Origin: Fulvivirga sediminis
GTDB lineage: Bacteria > Bacteroidota > Bacteroidia > Cytophagales > Cyclobacteriaceae
DNA: 64,000 nt
Assembly: GCF_016757215.1 (NCBI RefSeq)
Contig: NZ_JAESIY010000001.1
Location: 434,001-498,000 of the forward strand
Reading direction: 5' to 3'
The position numbers and the translations under genes were made by a program. Below, piece after piece: positions 53,561 through 62,542 of the stretch (the stretch's first letter is position 1; each line of letters starts with the position of its first letter). The notes under the pieces were generated by a model. That model made no database searches and was not told where the DNA came from. It saw only the letters and a program-made list of their open reading frames with translations.

Positions 53561-55396
53561 TTATTCTACTGTAACAGACTTAGCTAGGTTTCTAGGCTGG
53601 TCAACGTTACACCCTCTCATTACAGCTATATGATATGATAATAACTGAAGAGGAATAACAGATACCATAGGCATAAGCGCTTCATCTGTTTTAGGCACTT
53701 CTATTACAAATTCAGCCATTTGTGGTATTAGAGCGTCGCCTTCTGTAACTACAGCTATCACTTTACCTTTTCTTGCTTTTACTTCCTGAATGTTAGATAC
53801 TACCTTGTCATAAGAACTATCTCTGGTAGCTATAAATACTACAGGCATCTCTTCATCTATTAAAGCAATAGGGCCGTGCTTCATTTCTGCGGCAGGATAC
53901 CCTTCTGCATGGATGTAAGAAATTTCTTTAAGCTTTAGTGCTCCTTCCAGAGCTACAGGGAAATTGTAGCCTCTTCCTAAGTAGATGAAGTTACGGGCAT
54001 TCTGAAATCTTTCAGAGATAGCTTTGATTTGATCATCAAGCTTTAAAGCCTTTTCTACTTTAGCAGGAATATTTTCAAGCTCCACTAAAAGTTCATGATA
54101 TCTTCTTTCTGTGATAGTGCCTTTTTGATGAGCTACTCTAAGAGCAATCATATTAAGTACAGTAAGCTGAGCAGTAAAAGCTTTTGTACTAGCTACCCCA
54201 ATTTCAGGACCAGCGTGAGTATATGCGCCTTCATGAGATATTCTTGAAATAGATGAACCTACTACGTTGCAAACACCGAAAATAATGGCTCCTTTAGATT
54301 TTGCCAGTTCAATAGCGGCCAAAGTATCTGCGGTTTCTCCTGATTGAGAAATAGCAAAGACCACATCTCCTTCATTGATTACCGGATTACGATATCTGAA
54401 TTCGGAAGCATACTCTACCTCTACAGGAATACGACAGAATTCTTCGAAGAAATACTCTGCTACAAGCCCAGAATGCCATGAAGTACCACACGCCACAATT
54501 ATAATTCTTTCTGCGTTCACCAGCTTATTAGCATATTCTCTAATACCTCCAAGAACCAGGCGGCCCTCATTGGCACTGAGTCTTCCGCGCATACAATCTC
54601 CAATGGCTCGGGGTTGCTCGAAAATTTCTTTTAACATGAAGTGCTCGTAACCACCTTTTTCAATGGCTTCCAGCTCCATGTCCAGAGTTTGAATATAAGG
54701 CGTGCTAGGCACATCTTGAGTATTTTTCAGTTTAAGCTCATTGTTATCTATGATAGCTATTTCATAATCATTAAGGTAAACTACTTCATTAGTATACTCA
54801 ATGATAGGAGTAGCATCAGACGCTAAGAAAAATTCGTCTTTTCCTACGCCAATAACTAAAGGACTCCCTTTTCTGGCAGCTATAAGCATGTTAGGGTTGT
54901 CCTGAGACATGATAACGATAGCATAGGCTCCTACAACTTTGGTCAGAGCCAATCTTACGGCTTCTTCTAGAGAGCAATTATTGTTTATTTGAATATCTTC
55001 TATGAAGTGAATAAATACTTCAGAGTCAGTTTCACTAAGAAATTCATGTCCTTTTTTCACAAGCTCTTGCTTAAGAACGCTGTAGTTTTCAATAATACCA
55101 TTATGTATTATAGCTAGATTCTTGGAGCGAGAATAATGAGGGTGAGCATTGGTATCATTAGGCTCACCATGCGTAGCCCAGCGTGTATGACCTATGCCTA
55201 TGTGGCTATTCAAATCTTCTTCAGAGAGAGTTTTTTCAAGGTCTACCACTCTTCCTTTTTTCTTGTATACATTAAGGCCGTTATTATGTAAAGCAATACC
55301 GGCGCTATCATAGCCACGATATTCCAGCCTTTTAAGTCCTTTAATAATCACCTCATGAGCCTGCCTCGACCCTACGTAAGCAACAATGCCACACAT
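53561..55396 (-). CDS. glmS: Glutamine-fructose-6-phosphate aminotransferase (isomerizing)
   Basis: GlmS makes glucosamine-6-phosphate for peptidoglycan and LPS. The 611-residue protein has the Ntn glutaminase with Cys2 (MCGIVAYVGSRQ) and HTRWATHGEP (residues 1-240), then two SIS domains (for example IIVACGTSWHSGL, AISQSGETADTL) and the terminal KSVTVE. No glmS ribozyme fold is apparent upstream; the gene follows the DUF4270 gene by 12 bp. Confidence 0.97.
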   Translation of the reverse strand: MCGIVAYVGSRQAHEVIIKGLKRLEYRGYDSAGIALHNNGLNVYKKKGRVVDLEKTLSEEDLNSHIGIGHTRWATHGEPNDTNAHPHYSRSKNLAIIHNGIIENYSVLKQELVKKGHEFLSETDSEVFIHFIEDIQINNNCSLEEAVRLALTKVVGAYAIVIMSQDNPNMLIAARKGSPLVIGVGKDEFFLASDATPIIEYTNEVVYLNDYEIAIIDNNELKLKNTQDVPSTPYIQTLDMELEAIEKGGYEHFMLKEIFEQPRAIGDCMRGRLSANEGRLVLGGIREYANKLVNAERIIIVACGTSWHSGLVAEYFFEEFCRIPVEVEYASEFRYRNPVINEGDVVFAISQSGETADTLAAIELAKSKGAIIFGVCNVVGSSISRISHEGAYTHAGPEIGVASTKAFTAQLTVLNMIALRVAHQKGTITERRYHELLVELENIPAKVEKALKLDDQIKAISERFQNARNFIYLGRGYNFPVALEGALKLKEISYIHAEGYPAAEMKHGPIALIDEEMPVVFIATRDSSYDKVVSNIQEVKARKGKVIAVVTEGDALIPQMAEFVIEVPKTDEALMPMVSVIPLQLLSYHIAVMRGCNVDQPRNLAKSVTVE

Positions 55397-55408
55397 ATTT
55401 TTTAAGTT

Positions 55409-56818
55409 TTAGTTGTCAGATGGTTCAGGAACGGTGTAGTATAATTGAATATAAACATCGTCCTTGTTTATTGCAAATCTATTGACACTCTCTGTAAATC
55501 CAGCAGGATAAATCGTTAATCGATCATATTCCGTTATATTTCTGCTTATAAGACGGATGTAATTAGGAAGATCAGCCTTGTACTCATTTCTTTTACTGTC
55601 ATATACAGATGTCAATACAGTATTGCTTGGACCGGGTAGAGGTTGTACTGCGGCCCTGCTTTTTAGTATATTTTCAGTGTTAGTAGAGTAATAAGAGATG
55701 GATGCAGGTACGGCAAAACTGCTTTCTTGCTCTGGGCTTTTAAAGAATATTTGAGCTCTTTGTATCACCGCATTTTTAGTGGAATCTCTGTTGCTAAAAT
55801 CTCTTAAAAACGAGAGATCAATGTTAGCTAACAGTCCTGTCCCACTTTGTATATATACCTTGTCAGATACTTTATAAGGGGTGTAAAAAGAGTTAATAGA
55901 TGCAACATTTGCTCCAGACCAAGGTGTATTTCTATTAGGGGAAATATTGTTATAGTGACGCTGACTGTTGCTGTTGATGGCAAATGTTAAGCTTTTTGAT
56001 TCTACTTGCCCTTTGTCATTAGTTTCATGGTAATAGAATTTCATAGCAGTGCCACCACTAATAGAGTAACTAACTATAGAACTCCCTGAGCTGGACTGTA
56101 CTGAAAGTCCAGAGAAGTAGTTTATATAACTGACTAAAGATGAGTCCTGCAAGATTGCATCTTTATTTTTTATTTTATTAAAGAAATCCTGACCAAAGCT
56201 ATCATCAAGTTTTATTTTATGTAAATACTTGTACCTGCCATTGCTGTCATAGAAATTGGCTATAGTAGCAGAATCAATAGGGTCTTTGGGGTCTAGCTCT
56301 GCGCTTTTAACCGTCATAGTTGCAGAGTCAGGGTATATATTAAAACTCTTTTGACCTAATATCTCTCCAGTTGCCTGTTCTGAGGCTGATGAATAATAGT
56401 GCGAAGAATCTATTTCTATAGATTCGGTTATTCTGTGAAGAGATAATTCTAAGGGCTGATCATTCAAGCCATAAGTGGTGGCTATTCTTAGTTCCATTAC
56501 TAAAGAATCGAAAGTAGCGTCTGTTTTAAAATTTGATCCAGGATTGAGCCTTAAAGGAAGGATCTCAGCAAAGGCTTTAGCCTCTATGAGTCCTAGTTCA
56601 GGGTCTTGATACTGACCTGCTAAAAGTACAGATTTTCCTCTGGTATTAATACTGTCTAGCCATACCTGTGAGATATGATCTTTCAGCGGAATTTCCGCAA
56701 AAAAAACCCCCAAACTATCTATCGGTTGGAGGCCTACAGTACTGAAATCTTCTTCACATGAAAAAAAAGTGAGGGCTGAAAGTAAAATCAGCCCCTTGGT
56801 TCTAGCCCACAAGTTCAT
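55409..56818 (-). CDS. DUF4270 lipoprotein
   Basis: This 469-residue protein has a lipobox (LLSALTFFSCEEDF) and a beta-rich body as in DUF4270, a Bacteroidota surface/periplasmic lipoprotein family. DSLGVFFAEIPLKDHISQVW and a C-terminal IYPAGFTESVNRFAI block fit. The start overlaps the GT5-like gene by 17 bp. The order GT5-like, DUF4270, glmS suggests involvement in envelope sugar metabolism, which is inference. Confidence 0.85.
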   Translation of the reverse strand: MNLWARTKGLILLSALTFFSCEEDFSTVGLQPIDSLGVFFAEIPLKDHISQVWLDSINTRGKSVLLAGQYQDPELGLIEAKAFAEILPLRLNPGSNFKTDATFDSLVMELRIATTYGLNDQPLELSLHRITESIEIDSSHYYSSASEQATGEILGQKSFNIYPDSATMTVKSAELDPKDPIDSATIANFYDSNGRYKYLHKIKLDDSFGQDFFNKIKNKDAILQDSSLVSYINYFSGLSVQSSSGSSIVSYSISGGTAMKFYYHETNDKGQVESKSLTFAINSNSQRHYNNISPNRNTPWSGANVASINSFYTPYKVSDKVYIQSGTGLLANIDLSFLRDFSNRDSTKNAVIQRAQIFFKSPEQESSFAVPASISYYSTNTENILKSRAAVQPLPGPSNTVLTSVYDSKRNEYKADLPNYIRLISRNITEYDRLTIYPAGFTESVNRFAINKDDVYIQLYYTVPEPSDN

Positions 56819-57605
56819 TATATAAGTTGTAATAAGAGTCCGTAAAATTTTCGTCTTGTTCTATAGTTTCTATTTTTTTCTCTTCAGTTTGGCCAAATAG
56901 TCCATTTAGAGATTCATCTTCTTCTGTCTGTATTACAGCATCAGAAAACTCCATGCCTAACTTTATAAATCCATAGTAATCTGCAGATTGTAAGTTAGTG
57001 AGCATGCTATCTTCAATGTCCATCATTTTCACCTTGTCAAGCAAGTCATTGTTAAATTTATGCTTGAAACTGTTGTTGTAAACAGAAAAAACAGTTTTTG
57101 CATCCTTAAATAAAGGATCATTTTTGTAAGTTGTTTTTAAGTACAATGGAATAAGGCTTGTCATCCAGTCATTGCAATGAACAATGTCAGGAGTCCATCC
57201 TAATTTTCTTACGGTCTCTATAACGCCTTTACAGAAAAATATTGCCCTTTCGTCATTGTCTTCATAAAAGTTATTTTCTTTGTCATGGAAAACATACTTT
57301 CTATGGAAATAATCTTCATTATCTATAAAGTATACCTGTAACTTGGCGTTAGGTATAGATGCTACCTTTATTATTAAAGGTTTTTCTTCGTCACCAACTG
57401 CTATGTTGATACCTGAGAGTCGTACTACCTCGTGTAAGCGATTTTTCCTTTCATTTATTAAACCGAACCTCGGAACCAGTATTCTGATTTCCATCCCTTT
57501 TTCCTGCATAGCCTGTGGCAATTTTCTTACAAATTCAGCAACTTCTGATGTTTGTAAGAAAGGATTGATTTCACTGGCTACATAAAGAATACGAAGTTTT
57601 GACAT
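56802..57605 (-). CDS. Glycogen/starch synthase N-domain protein (short GT5-like)
   Basis: From the ATG at 57605 (MSKLRILYVASEINPFLQTS) the product has 267 residues. It resembles the N-terminal Rossmann domain of GlgA: YVASEINPF, the GMEIRILVPRFG block, and VHCNDWMTSLIPLYLKTTYK. The usual C-terminal GT-B domain with the donor-binding E-x7-E motif is absent. The KTGG-type ADP-glucose loop near the start reads FLQTSEVAEF, so the sugar-nucleotide site is altered. It is probably a regulatory or degenerate relative; glycogen synthesis is not shown. Confidence 0.78.
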   Translation of the reverse strand: MSKLRILYVASEINPFLQTSEVAEFVRKLPQAMQEKGMEIRILVPRFGLINERKNRLHEVVRLSGINIAVGDEEKPLIIKVASIPNAKLQVYFIDNEDYFHRKYVFHDKENNFYEDNDERAIFFCKGVIETVRKLGWTPDIVHCNDWMTSLIPLYLKTTYKNDPLFKDAKTVFSVYNNSFKHKFNNDLLDKVKMMDIEDSMLTNLQSADYYGFIKLGMEFSDAVIQTEEDESLNGLFGQTEEKKIETIEQDENFTDSYYNLYNELVG

Positions 57606-57640
57606 ATGTGTATGAGATTTGTTTGCGTAGAATAAGACCA

Positions 57641-57648
57641 CAAAATTA
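57641..57648 (-). promoter_or_regulatory. TAnnTTTG -7 element before the GT5-like gene
   Basis: The minus strand reads TAATTTTG, 35 nt upstream of the ATG at 57605. No -33 TTG at suitable spacing. Confidence 0.35.
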
Positions 57649-57691
57649 CAAAATTTTTGCCATTTTTCCATATATTATATCTCTAAAAACT

Positions 57692-57699
57692 TACTTTTG
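57692..57699 (+). promoter_or_regulatory. TAnnTTTG -7 element before panC
   Basis: TACTTTTG lies 21 nt upstream of the panC ATG at 57721. It supports the ATG start over the TTG at 57697, which overlaps it. A -33 TTG is not seen at the usual spacing. Confidence 0.45.
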
Positions 57700-57720
57700 C
57701 CCCCGTTTCAAAATGTACTC

Positions 57721-58572
57721 ATGGAGGTTTTTAAGGAGATTTTTCCCCTACAAAGTTACTTACAAGAGCACCGTAAAAGTGGCAAATCAATAGGGCTTGT
57801 ACCTACTATGGGAGCCTTGCATAAAGGGCACCTTTCATTAGTAGGTGAGGCCTTAGCGGAGGCTGATATTGTGGTGTGTAGTGTCTTTGTAAATCCGACG
57901 CAGTTTAATAATGCTGCTGATCTGGATAAGTACCCCAGAACTTTAGAAGATGACCTGAAGATGTTAGAAACAGCAGGATGTAATGCGGTATTTTGCCCTT
58001 CGGTAGAAGAAATGTACCCTTCCCTGCCTGTTGTGAAATTTGATTTTGGTAATCTTGAGCGGGTGATGGAAGGAAGTTTTAGGCCTGGTCATTTTAATGG
58101 CGTAGGTGTTATAGTTTCTAAGCTGTTTAATATTGTAAATCCTGATTTTGCTTACTTTGGGCAAAAGGACCTGCAGCAATATATGATTATTGCTCAGATG
58201 GTTAATGATTTATCCTTTTCGGTTAAGCTAAGAAGGGTTCTTATTTTTAGGGAGGAATCTGGGCTGGCCATGTCCTCCAGAAACCGGCGACTTAGTGAAG
58301 AGGCGAAGGATCAAGCTGCTTCAATTTATAAAGCGTTGAGGTTATGCGAAGATTATTTGCATAGAGGAGAAGAGCTGGATAAATTGAAAAGAGAGGCTTA
58401 CAAGCTAATGGAGGATAACCTAGTTCAGGTAGAATATCTGGAGGTAGTAGAGCCTTCCACTCTTGAGCCCGTGGAGAACGTTTCATCCCAAAAATCCGTT
58501 GCGGTATGCATAGCCGCATATGTGGAAGGTGTTAGGTTAATTGATAATGTTATTATTAAATTAGATTTTTGA
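57721..58572 (+). CDS. panC: Pantothenate synthetase
   Basis: PanC joins pantoate and beta-alanine. From the ATG at 57721 ([17 protein letters not shown]) the product has 283 residues. [13 protein letters not shown] contains the HxGH nucleotidyl-transferase motif. [17 protein letters not shown] and [12 protein letters not shown] are also conserved. It is followed by panD after 10 bp, so both precursor and product steps are coupled. Confidence 0.97.
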   Translation: MEVFKEIFPLQSYLQEHRKSGKSIGLVPTMGALHKGHLSLVGEALAEADIVVCSVFVNPTQFNNAADLDKYPRTLEDDLKMLETAGCNAVFCPSVEEMYPSLPVVKFDFGNLERVMEGSFRPGHFNGVGVIVSKLFNIVNPDFAYFGQKDLQQYMIIAQMVNDLSFSVKLRRVLIFREESGLAMSSRNRRLSEEAKDQAASIYKALRLCEDYLHRGEELDKLKREAYKLMEDNLVQVEYLEVVEPSTLEPVENVSSQKSVAVCIAAYVEGVRLIDNVIIKLDF

Positions 58573-58582
58573 TCTTATTTCA

Positions 58583-58930
58583 ATGAATATAGAAGTTTTA
58601 AAATCCAAAATTCATCGTGTAAAAATTACGCAGGCAGAGCTTCATTATGTGGGAAGTGTTACCATAGATGAGGATTTGCTGGAGGCGGCCAATATGATCG
58701 AAGGTGAAAAGGTGCAGATTGTGAACGTGAATAACGGTGAACGACTAGAAACCTATACGATAAAAGGAGAGAGAGGCAGTGGTATGGTTTGCCTTAATGG
58801 TCCTGCCGCCCGAAAGGCCCAAGTGGGAGACATAGTGATTATTATATCTTATGCACATATGGATTTTGAAGAGGCCAAAAAATTTGAACCATCAATAATA
58901 TTCCCTGATGCGAATAATAAACTGCTTTAA
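58583..58930 (+). CDS. panD: Aspartate 1-decarboxylase
   Basis: PanD makes beta-alanine for PanC. The 115-residue proenzyme self-cleaves at G24-S25 ([15 protein letters not shown]) to give the pyruvoyl cofactor. K9, the [15 protein letters not shown] segment and [20 protein letters not shown] complete the family signature. Confidence 0.97.
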   Translation: MNIEVLKSKIHRVKITQAELHYVGSVTIDEDLLEAANMIEGEKVQIVNVNNGERLETYTIKGERGSGMVCLNGPAARKAQVGDIVIIISYAHMDFEEAKKFEPSIIFPDANNKLL

Positions 58931-58936
58931 TTTTTA

Positions 58937-59983
58937 ATGAATAGCAGAATTAAGAATATATTAAAATATGCCGTTATGATTGGTGTAACGGTATTTCTTT
59001 TGTGGATTTCATTCCAAAACATAGAGGTGTCAGAAGGGCAGACTAAATGGAGCTTTTTAATGAGCACCTGGAAGGCCGCAGATAAAACCTTTTTGTTGCT
59101 TTCGGCTATGGCGGCAGTGGCTAGCCATATGATAAGAGCAGAAAGATGGAAACTGCTCTTAAAGCCTCTTGGCTATAAGCCTACGCTGGGTAATAGTTTT
59201 ATGTCTGTAATGGTAGGGTATTTTATTAATTTGGCGGTGCCAAGAGGAGGAGAGGTGTCCAGATGTTATAATTTGTATCGTATAGATAAGACTCCGGTGG
59301 ATGTTTCATTCGGTACAGTAATAATGGAGCGGATAATAGATCTGATCTTCCTTATTATATTACTGACCGCATCTTTTTTTATTGAACTTGATAACCTTAT
59401 TTATTTCTTTCAATCAGATGAAATAGCGAAATTAACTTCAGCAGAAGAGGGTAGTTTTTCTACTAATTTAATAGCTGGTGTTTTAGTATTAATGGTGGCA
59501 GTAGGGGTGGCATTAGTTTATATATACAACAGCAGGCGGTTTTTATCATTACGGTATGTGTCTAAGGCTAAGAAGATGATAAGAGGACTCAAAAGTGGTC
59601 TCACCAGTATATTCCACTTAGAGAAGCGGTTCCTTTTTGTACTCTATTCTTTACTAATATGGATATGTTATTATTTAATGATGTATCTCGTAATGCTCGC
59701 GTTTCCTGAAACCTCACATCTTGGCGTATTGGCAGCACTTACTATTTTTGTAATTGGAGGGATCGCGATGGCTTTACCTTTGCCGGGAGGAGCGGGTAGT
59801 TTTCATATTTTAGTGCCATTAGGGCTGGTGTTATTGTATAATATACCAGAAGAAAAGGCCATACCATTCACCTTTATATTTCATGGGTGGCAAACGCTAG
59901 TGATTATTGTGGTAGGTGCTTTGTCATTATTTTTAAGTCAGATATCTAAAAAAAGAGTTGAAAACGAAGCAAAAAATAGTTGA
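58937..59983 (+). CDS. Flippase-like / lysylphosphatidylglycerol synthase transmembrane-domain protein (UPF0104)
   Basis: This 348-residue polytopic protein has about eight helices. Conserved blocks of the LPG_synthase_TM family are HMIRAERWKLLLKPLG, NLAVPRGGEVSRCYNLYRI, FGTVIMERIIDL and the ALPLPGGAGSFH loop. It lacks the cytosolic synthase domain of MprF, so it is probably a lipid flippase or export protein. The 3' end overlaps rfaE2 by 26 bp. Confidence 0.85.
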   Translation: MNSRIKNILKYAVMIGVTVFLLWISFQNIEVSEGQTKWSFLMSTWKAADKTFLLLSAMAAVASHMIRAERWKLLLKPLGYKPTLGNSFMSVMVGYFINLAVPRGGEVSRCYNLYRIDKTPVDVSFGTVIMERIIDLIFLIILLTASFFIELDNLIYFFQSDEIAKLTSAEEGSFSTNLIAGVLVLMVAVGVALVYIYNSRRFLSLRYVSKAKKMIRGLKSGLTSIFHLEKRFLFVLYSLLIWICYYLMMYLVMLAFPETSHLGVLAALTIFVIGGIAMALPLPGGAGSFHILVPLGLVLLYNIPEEKAIPFTFIFHGWQTLVIIVVGALSLFLSQISKKRVENEAKNS

Positions 59984-60440
59984 ACTGGGTGACCTTGTTC
60001 GCCTAAGAAAGTCTTGGAGCGAAAAGGGTGAGAAAGTAGTGTTTACCAATGGTTGCTTTGATATTCTTCATTTAGGACACGTTGATTATCTGGAGAAAGC
60101 AGCTGAATTAGGAGATAGGCTCATTGTAGCTATTAATACCGATGCATCGGTAAAAAGACTTAAGGGTGAAGAGCGACCTCTTAATGATGAGTACGCTCGT
60201 GCTAGGTTACTGGCTTCTCTGAGTTTTGTAGATGCAGTAACTTATTTCTCTCAAGATACTCCTTTGGAAGTTATTACTGAAATTTTGCCGGATATTTTGG
60301 TTAAAGGGAGTGACTATTTGACAGAAAATATTGTTGGCTCAGATATTGTGATTAAGAACGGAGGAGTGGTAAAAACTATTGACTTGGTCGATGGGTACTC
60401 CACTACAGGTTTGGTAAATAAGATTAAAAAAGGATTATAG
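59958..60440 (+). CDS. rfaE2: D-glycero-beta-D-manno-heptose 1-phosphate adenylyltransferase
   Basis: This enzyme forms ADP-heptose for LPS core. The start is a TTG within the preceding gene (MKTKQKIVELGDLVRLRKSW), 160 residues. VFTNGCFDILHLGHVDYLEK holds the HxGH motif, and LVDGYSTTGLVNKIK the C-terminal STT block. The kinase half of E. coli HldE is absent, so it is the stand-alone RfaE2 form. No other heptose gene is in the window. Confidence 0.93.
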   Translation: MKTKQKIVELGDLVRLRKSWSEKGEKVVFTNGCFDILHLGHVDYLEKAAELGDRLIVAINTDASVKRLKGEERPLNDEYARARLLASLSFVDAVTYFSQDTPLEVITEILPDILVKGSDYLTENIVGSDIVIKNGGVVKTIDLVDGYSTTGLVNKIKKGL

Positions 60441-60443
60441 ATT

Positions 60444-61136
60444 ATGATTTTTGTAATTATTATCGTCTTTGGTATTTTGAGCTTTGCGGTACAGTCTAGG
60501 CTCAAAAATAAATTTAAGAAGTACTCTCAGGTGCCTTTAAATAAGAATTTATCTGGGGCTGAGATCGCTAAGCTTATGCTTGCTGATCATGGAATACATG
60601 ATGTTCAGGTAGTGTCCGTATCGGGGCACTTGTCAGATCATTATAACCCTGCCAATAAAACTGTGAACTTGAGTGAAGGAGTTTATCATGGAAGAAACGC
60701 AGCTGCAGCTGCGGTAGCCTCTCATGAATGTGGACACGCAGTGCAGCATGCTACAGCCTACAGCATGTTGGAGTTCAGGTCGGCTATGGTACCTGTACAA
60801 AATGCAAGTGCCAAAATTTTGAATATCATTATGATGGTAATGTTGTTTGGTGGATTTTTCCTCTTCCAAACCTTTCCCGTTCAGTTGGTGCTATTGGTTA
60901 TAATAGGAGCTTACGGTGTGATGACGTTGTTTTCGCTAGTAACGTTACCTGTAGAGTTTGATGCCAGCAAAAGGGCTTTGGCGTGGGTAAAAGAGCGACA
61001 TATAGTAGACAGCAATGAGTATGGTATGGCGAAAGATGCTTTGAAATGGGCAGCCATGACTTATGTAGTAGCAGCGCTGGCTTCTTTAGTAACATTGCTT
61101 TATTATGTTAGCATATTCTTAGGAAACAGAGACTAA
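60444..61136 (+). CDS. Zinc metallopeptidase (YugP-like, Zn_peptidase_2)
   Basis: This 230-residue membrane protein has an N-terminal helix, the HExxH zinc motif at H94-E95-xx-H98 (VASHECGHAVQHA), and C-terminal transmembrane helices (about 128-170 and 200-225). The PVEFDASKRALAWV segment is typical of the YugP family and probably gives the third ligand region. It acts at the inner membrane. Substrate is unknown. It follows rfaE2 by 3 bp. Confidence 0.9.
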   Translation: MIFVIIIVFGILSFAVQSRLKNKFKKYSQVPLNKNLSGAEIAKLMLADHGIHDVQVVSVSGHLSDHYNPANKTVNLSEGVYHGRNAAAAAVASHECGHAVQHATAYSMLEFRSAMVPVQNASAKILNIIMMVMLFGGFFLFQTFPVQLVLLVIIGAYGVMTLFSLVTLPVEFDASKRALAWVKERHIVDSNEYGMAKDALKWAAMTYVVAALASLVTLLYYVSIFLGNRD

Positions 61137-61205
61137 TTAAAGCTTATAAGGGCAAGATTATGGCCTTTTGTTAGAATTAGTTTATCAAAATAATTGTAAA
61201 TTAGA

Positions 61206-61245
61206 AGGGATTGTTATGCATGCATAACAATCCCTCTTTTTTTGT
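61206..61245 (+). terminator. Perfect 30-bp palindrome with T-tract
   Basis: AGGGATTGTTATGCA (61206-61220) is followed directly by its exact reverse complement (61221-61235), then CTTTTTTTG. A hairpin of up to 15 bp with a minimal loop is possible. It probably terminates the panC-to-peptidase transcript; its symmetry also makes it a possible protein-binding site. Confidence 0.8.
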
Positions 61246-61299
61246 ATTTAGGTCACAAAAAGAGGAGTGGATAATTTCTTATGAATTAAACTGATTACT

Positions 61300-62439
61300 A
61301 TGAATTTTGAATTTACTGAAGAGCAGTTAGCCGTGCGCGATGCTGCTCGTGATTTTGCCCAAAATGAATTACTTACGGGTGTGATTGAACGAGATGAAAA
61401 GCAGATCTTCCCTGCAGAGCAGGTTAAGAAAATGGGTGAGCTTGGCTTTATGGGCATGATGGTAGACCCAAAATATAATGGTGGCGGCATGGACTCTATA
61501 TCTTATGTCTTAGCTATGGAAGAAATATCAAAGATAGATGCGTCATGTTCAGTAGCCATGTCTGTAAATAACTCACTGGTTTGTTGGGGATTAGAAAAAT
61601 ATGGTACAGAGGAGCAAAAGCAGAAATACCTTACGAGACTTGCGTCTGGAGAAGTAATAGGTGCTTTTTGTCTTTCTGAGCCAGAGGCAGGTTCTGATGC
61701 TACCAGTCAGCGAACAACGGCTGAAGATAAAGGAGATTATTATTTGCTTAACGGTACCAAAAACTGGATTACTAACGGTAACAGTGCCGAGTTTTATATA
61801 GTTATAGCTCAGACTGATCCTGAGAAGAAACACAAAGGCATTAATGCACTAATTGTGGAGAAAGGAATGGATGGTTTTGTTGTAGGGAAGAAGGAGAATA
61901 AGTTAGGAATTCGTGGTTCGGATACTCACTCACTTATGTTTACTGATGTGAAAGTTCCAAAAGAGAACCGCATAGGAGAGGATGGCTTTGGGTTTAAGTT
62001 TGCGATGACTACACTAAATGGAGGGCGTATAGGAATTGCCTCTCAAGCATTAGGCATTGCTTCAGGAGCTTATGAGCTTGCTCTTAACTATTCAAAAGAA
62101 AGAAAAGCATTTGGAAAAGAAATTAGTCAGCACCAGGCTATCCAATTTAAGCTGGCAGATATGGCTACAAGCATAGAGGCGGCAAGATTATTATGTTTAA
62201 ACGCAGCCAGTCTTAAAGATCAAGGGAAGGATTTTGTGCAGGCAGCAGCTATGGCTAAGCTTTTTGCATCAAAAACGGCAATGGATGTTACGGTGGAAGC
62301 AGTGCAGGTCCATGGTGGTTATGGCTTTGTAAAAGAGTACCATGTGGAGCGTTTAATGCGTGATGCTAAGATCACTCAAATTTATGAAGGTACCTCTGAA
62401 ATACAGAAAATTGTAATATCTCGCGAGCTTTTAAAGTAG
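61300..62439 (+). CDS. Acyl-CoA dehydrogenase
   Basis: This 379-residue FAD enzyme performs the first step of beta-oxidation. The AFCLSEPEAGSDATSQRTTA and KNWITNG flavin/substrate blocks are present, and the catalytic base is E363 in QIYEGTSEIQ. The N-terminus MNFEFTEEQLAVRDAARDFA and length fit short- or butyryl-CoA dehydrogenases. No electron-transfer flavoprotein gene is in the window. Chain-length preference is inference. Confidence 0.95.
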   Translation: MNFEFTEEQLAVRDAARDFAQNELLTGVIERDEKQIFPAEQVKKMGELGFMGMMVDPKYNGGGMDSISYVLAMEEISKIDASCSVAMSVNNSLVCWGLEKYGTEEQKQKYLTRLASGEVIGAFCLSEPEAGSDATSQRTTAEDKGDYYLLNGTKNWITNGNSAEFYIVIAQTDPEKKHKGINALIVEKGMDGFVVGKKENKLGIRGSDTHSLMFTDVKVPKENRIGEDGFGFKFAMTTLNGGRIGIASQALGIASGAYELALNYSKERKAFGKEISQHQAIQFKLADMATSIEAARLLCLNAASLKDQGKDFVQAAAMAKLFASKTAMDVTVEAVQVHGGYGFVKEYHVERLMRDAKITQIYEGTSEIQKIVISRELLK

Positions 62440-62509
62440 TTATTCACCGATTATATAAATAAAGTGATATATTTCTTAGAAAAGTGCAGGCATTGATGAT
62501 TTTATTCAT

Positions 62510-62517
62510 TAAATTTG
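62510..62517 (+). promoter_or_regulatory. TAnnTTTG -7 element before the AraC-type gene
   Basis: TAAATTTG lies 25 nt before the ATG at 62543 and supports that start over the TTG at 62522. A -33 TTG is not found at the proper spacing. Confidence 0.4.
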
Positions 62518-62542
62518 CGTATTGTTAAAATACAGTAAGTTG

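Noticed and set aside
53300-55400. glmS ribozyme or riboswitch
   Set aside because: glmS follows the DUF4270 gene by only 12 bp, leaving no space for the ribozyme leader.
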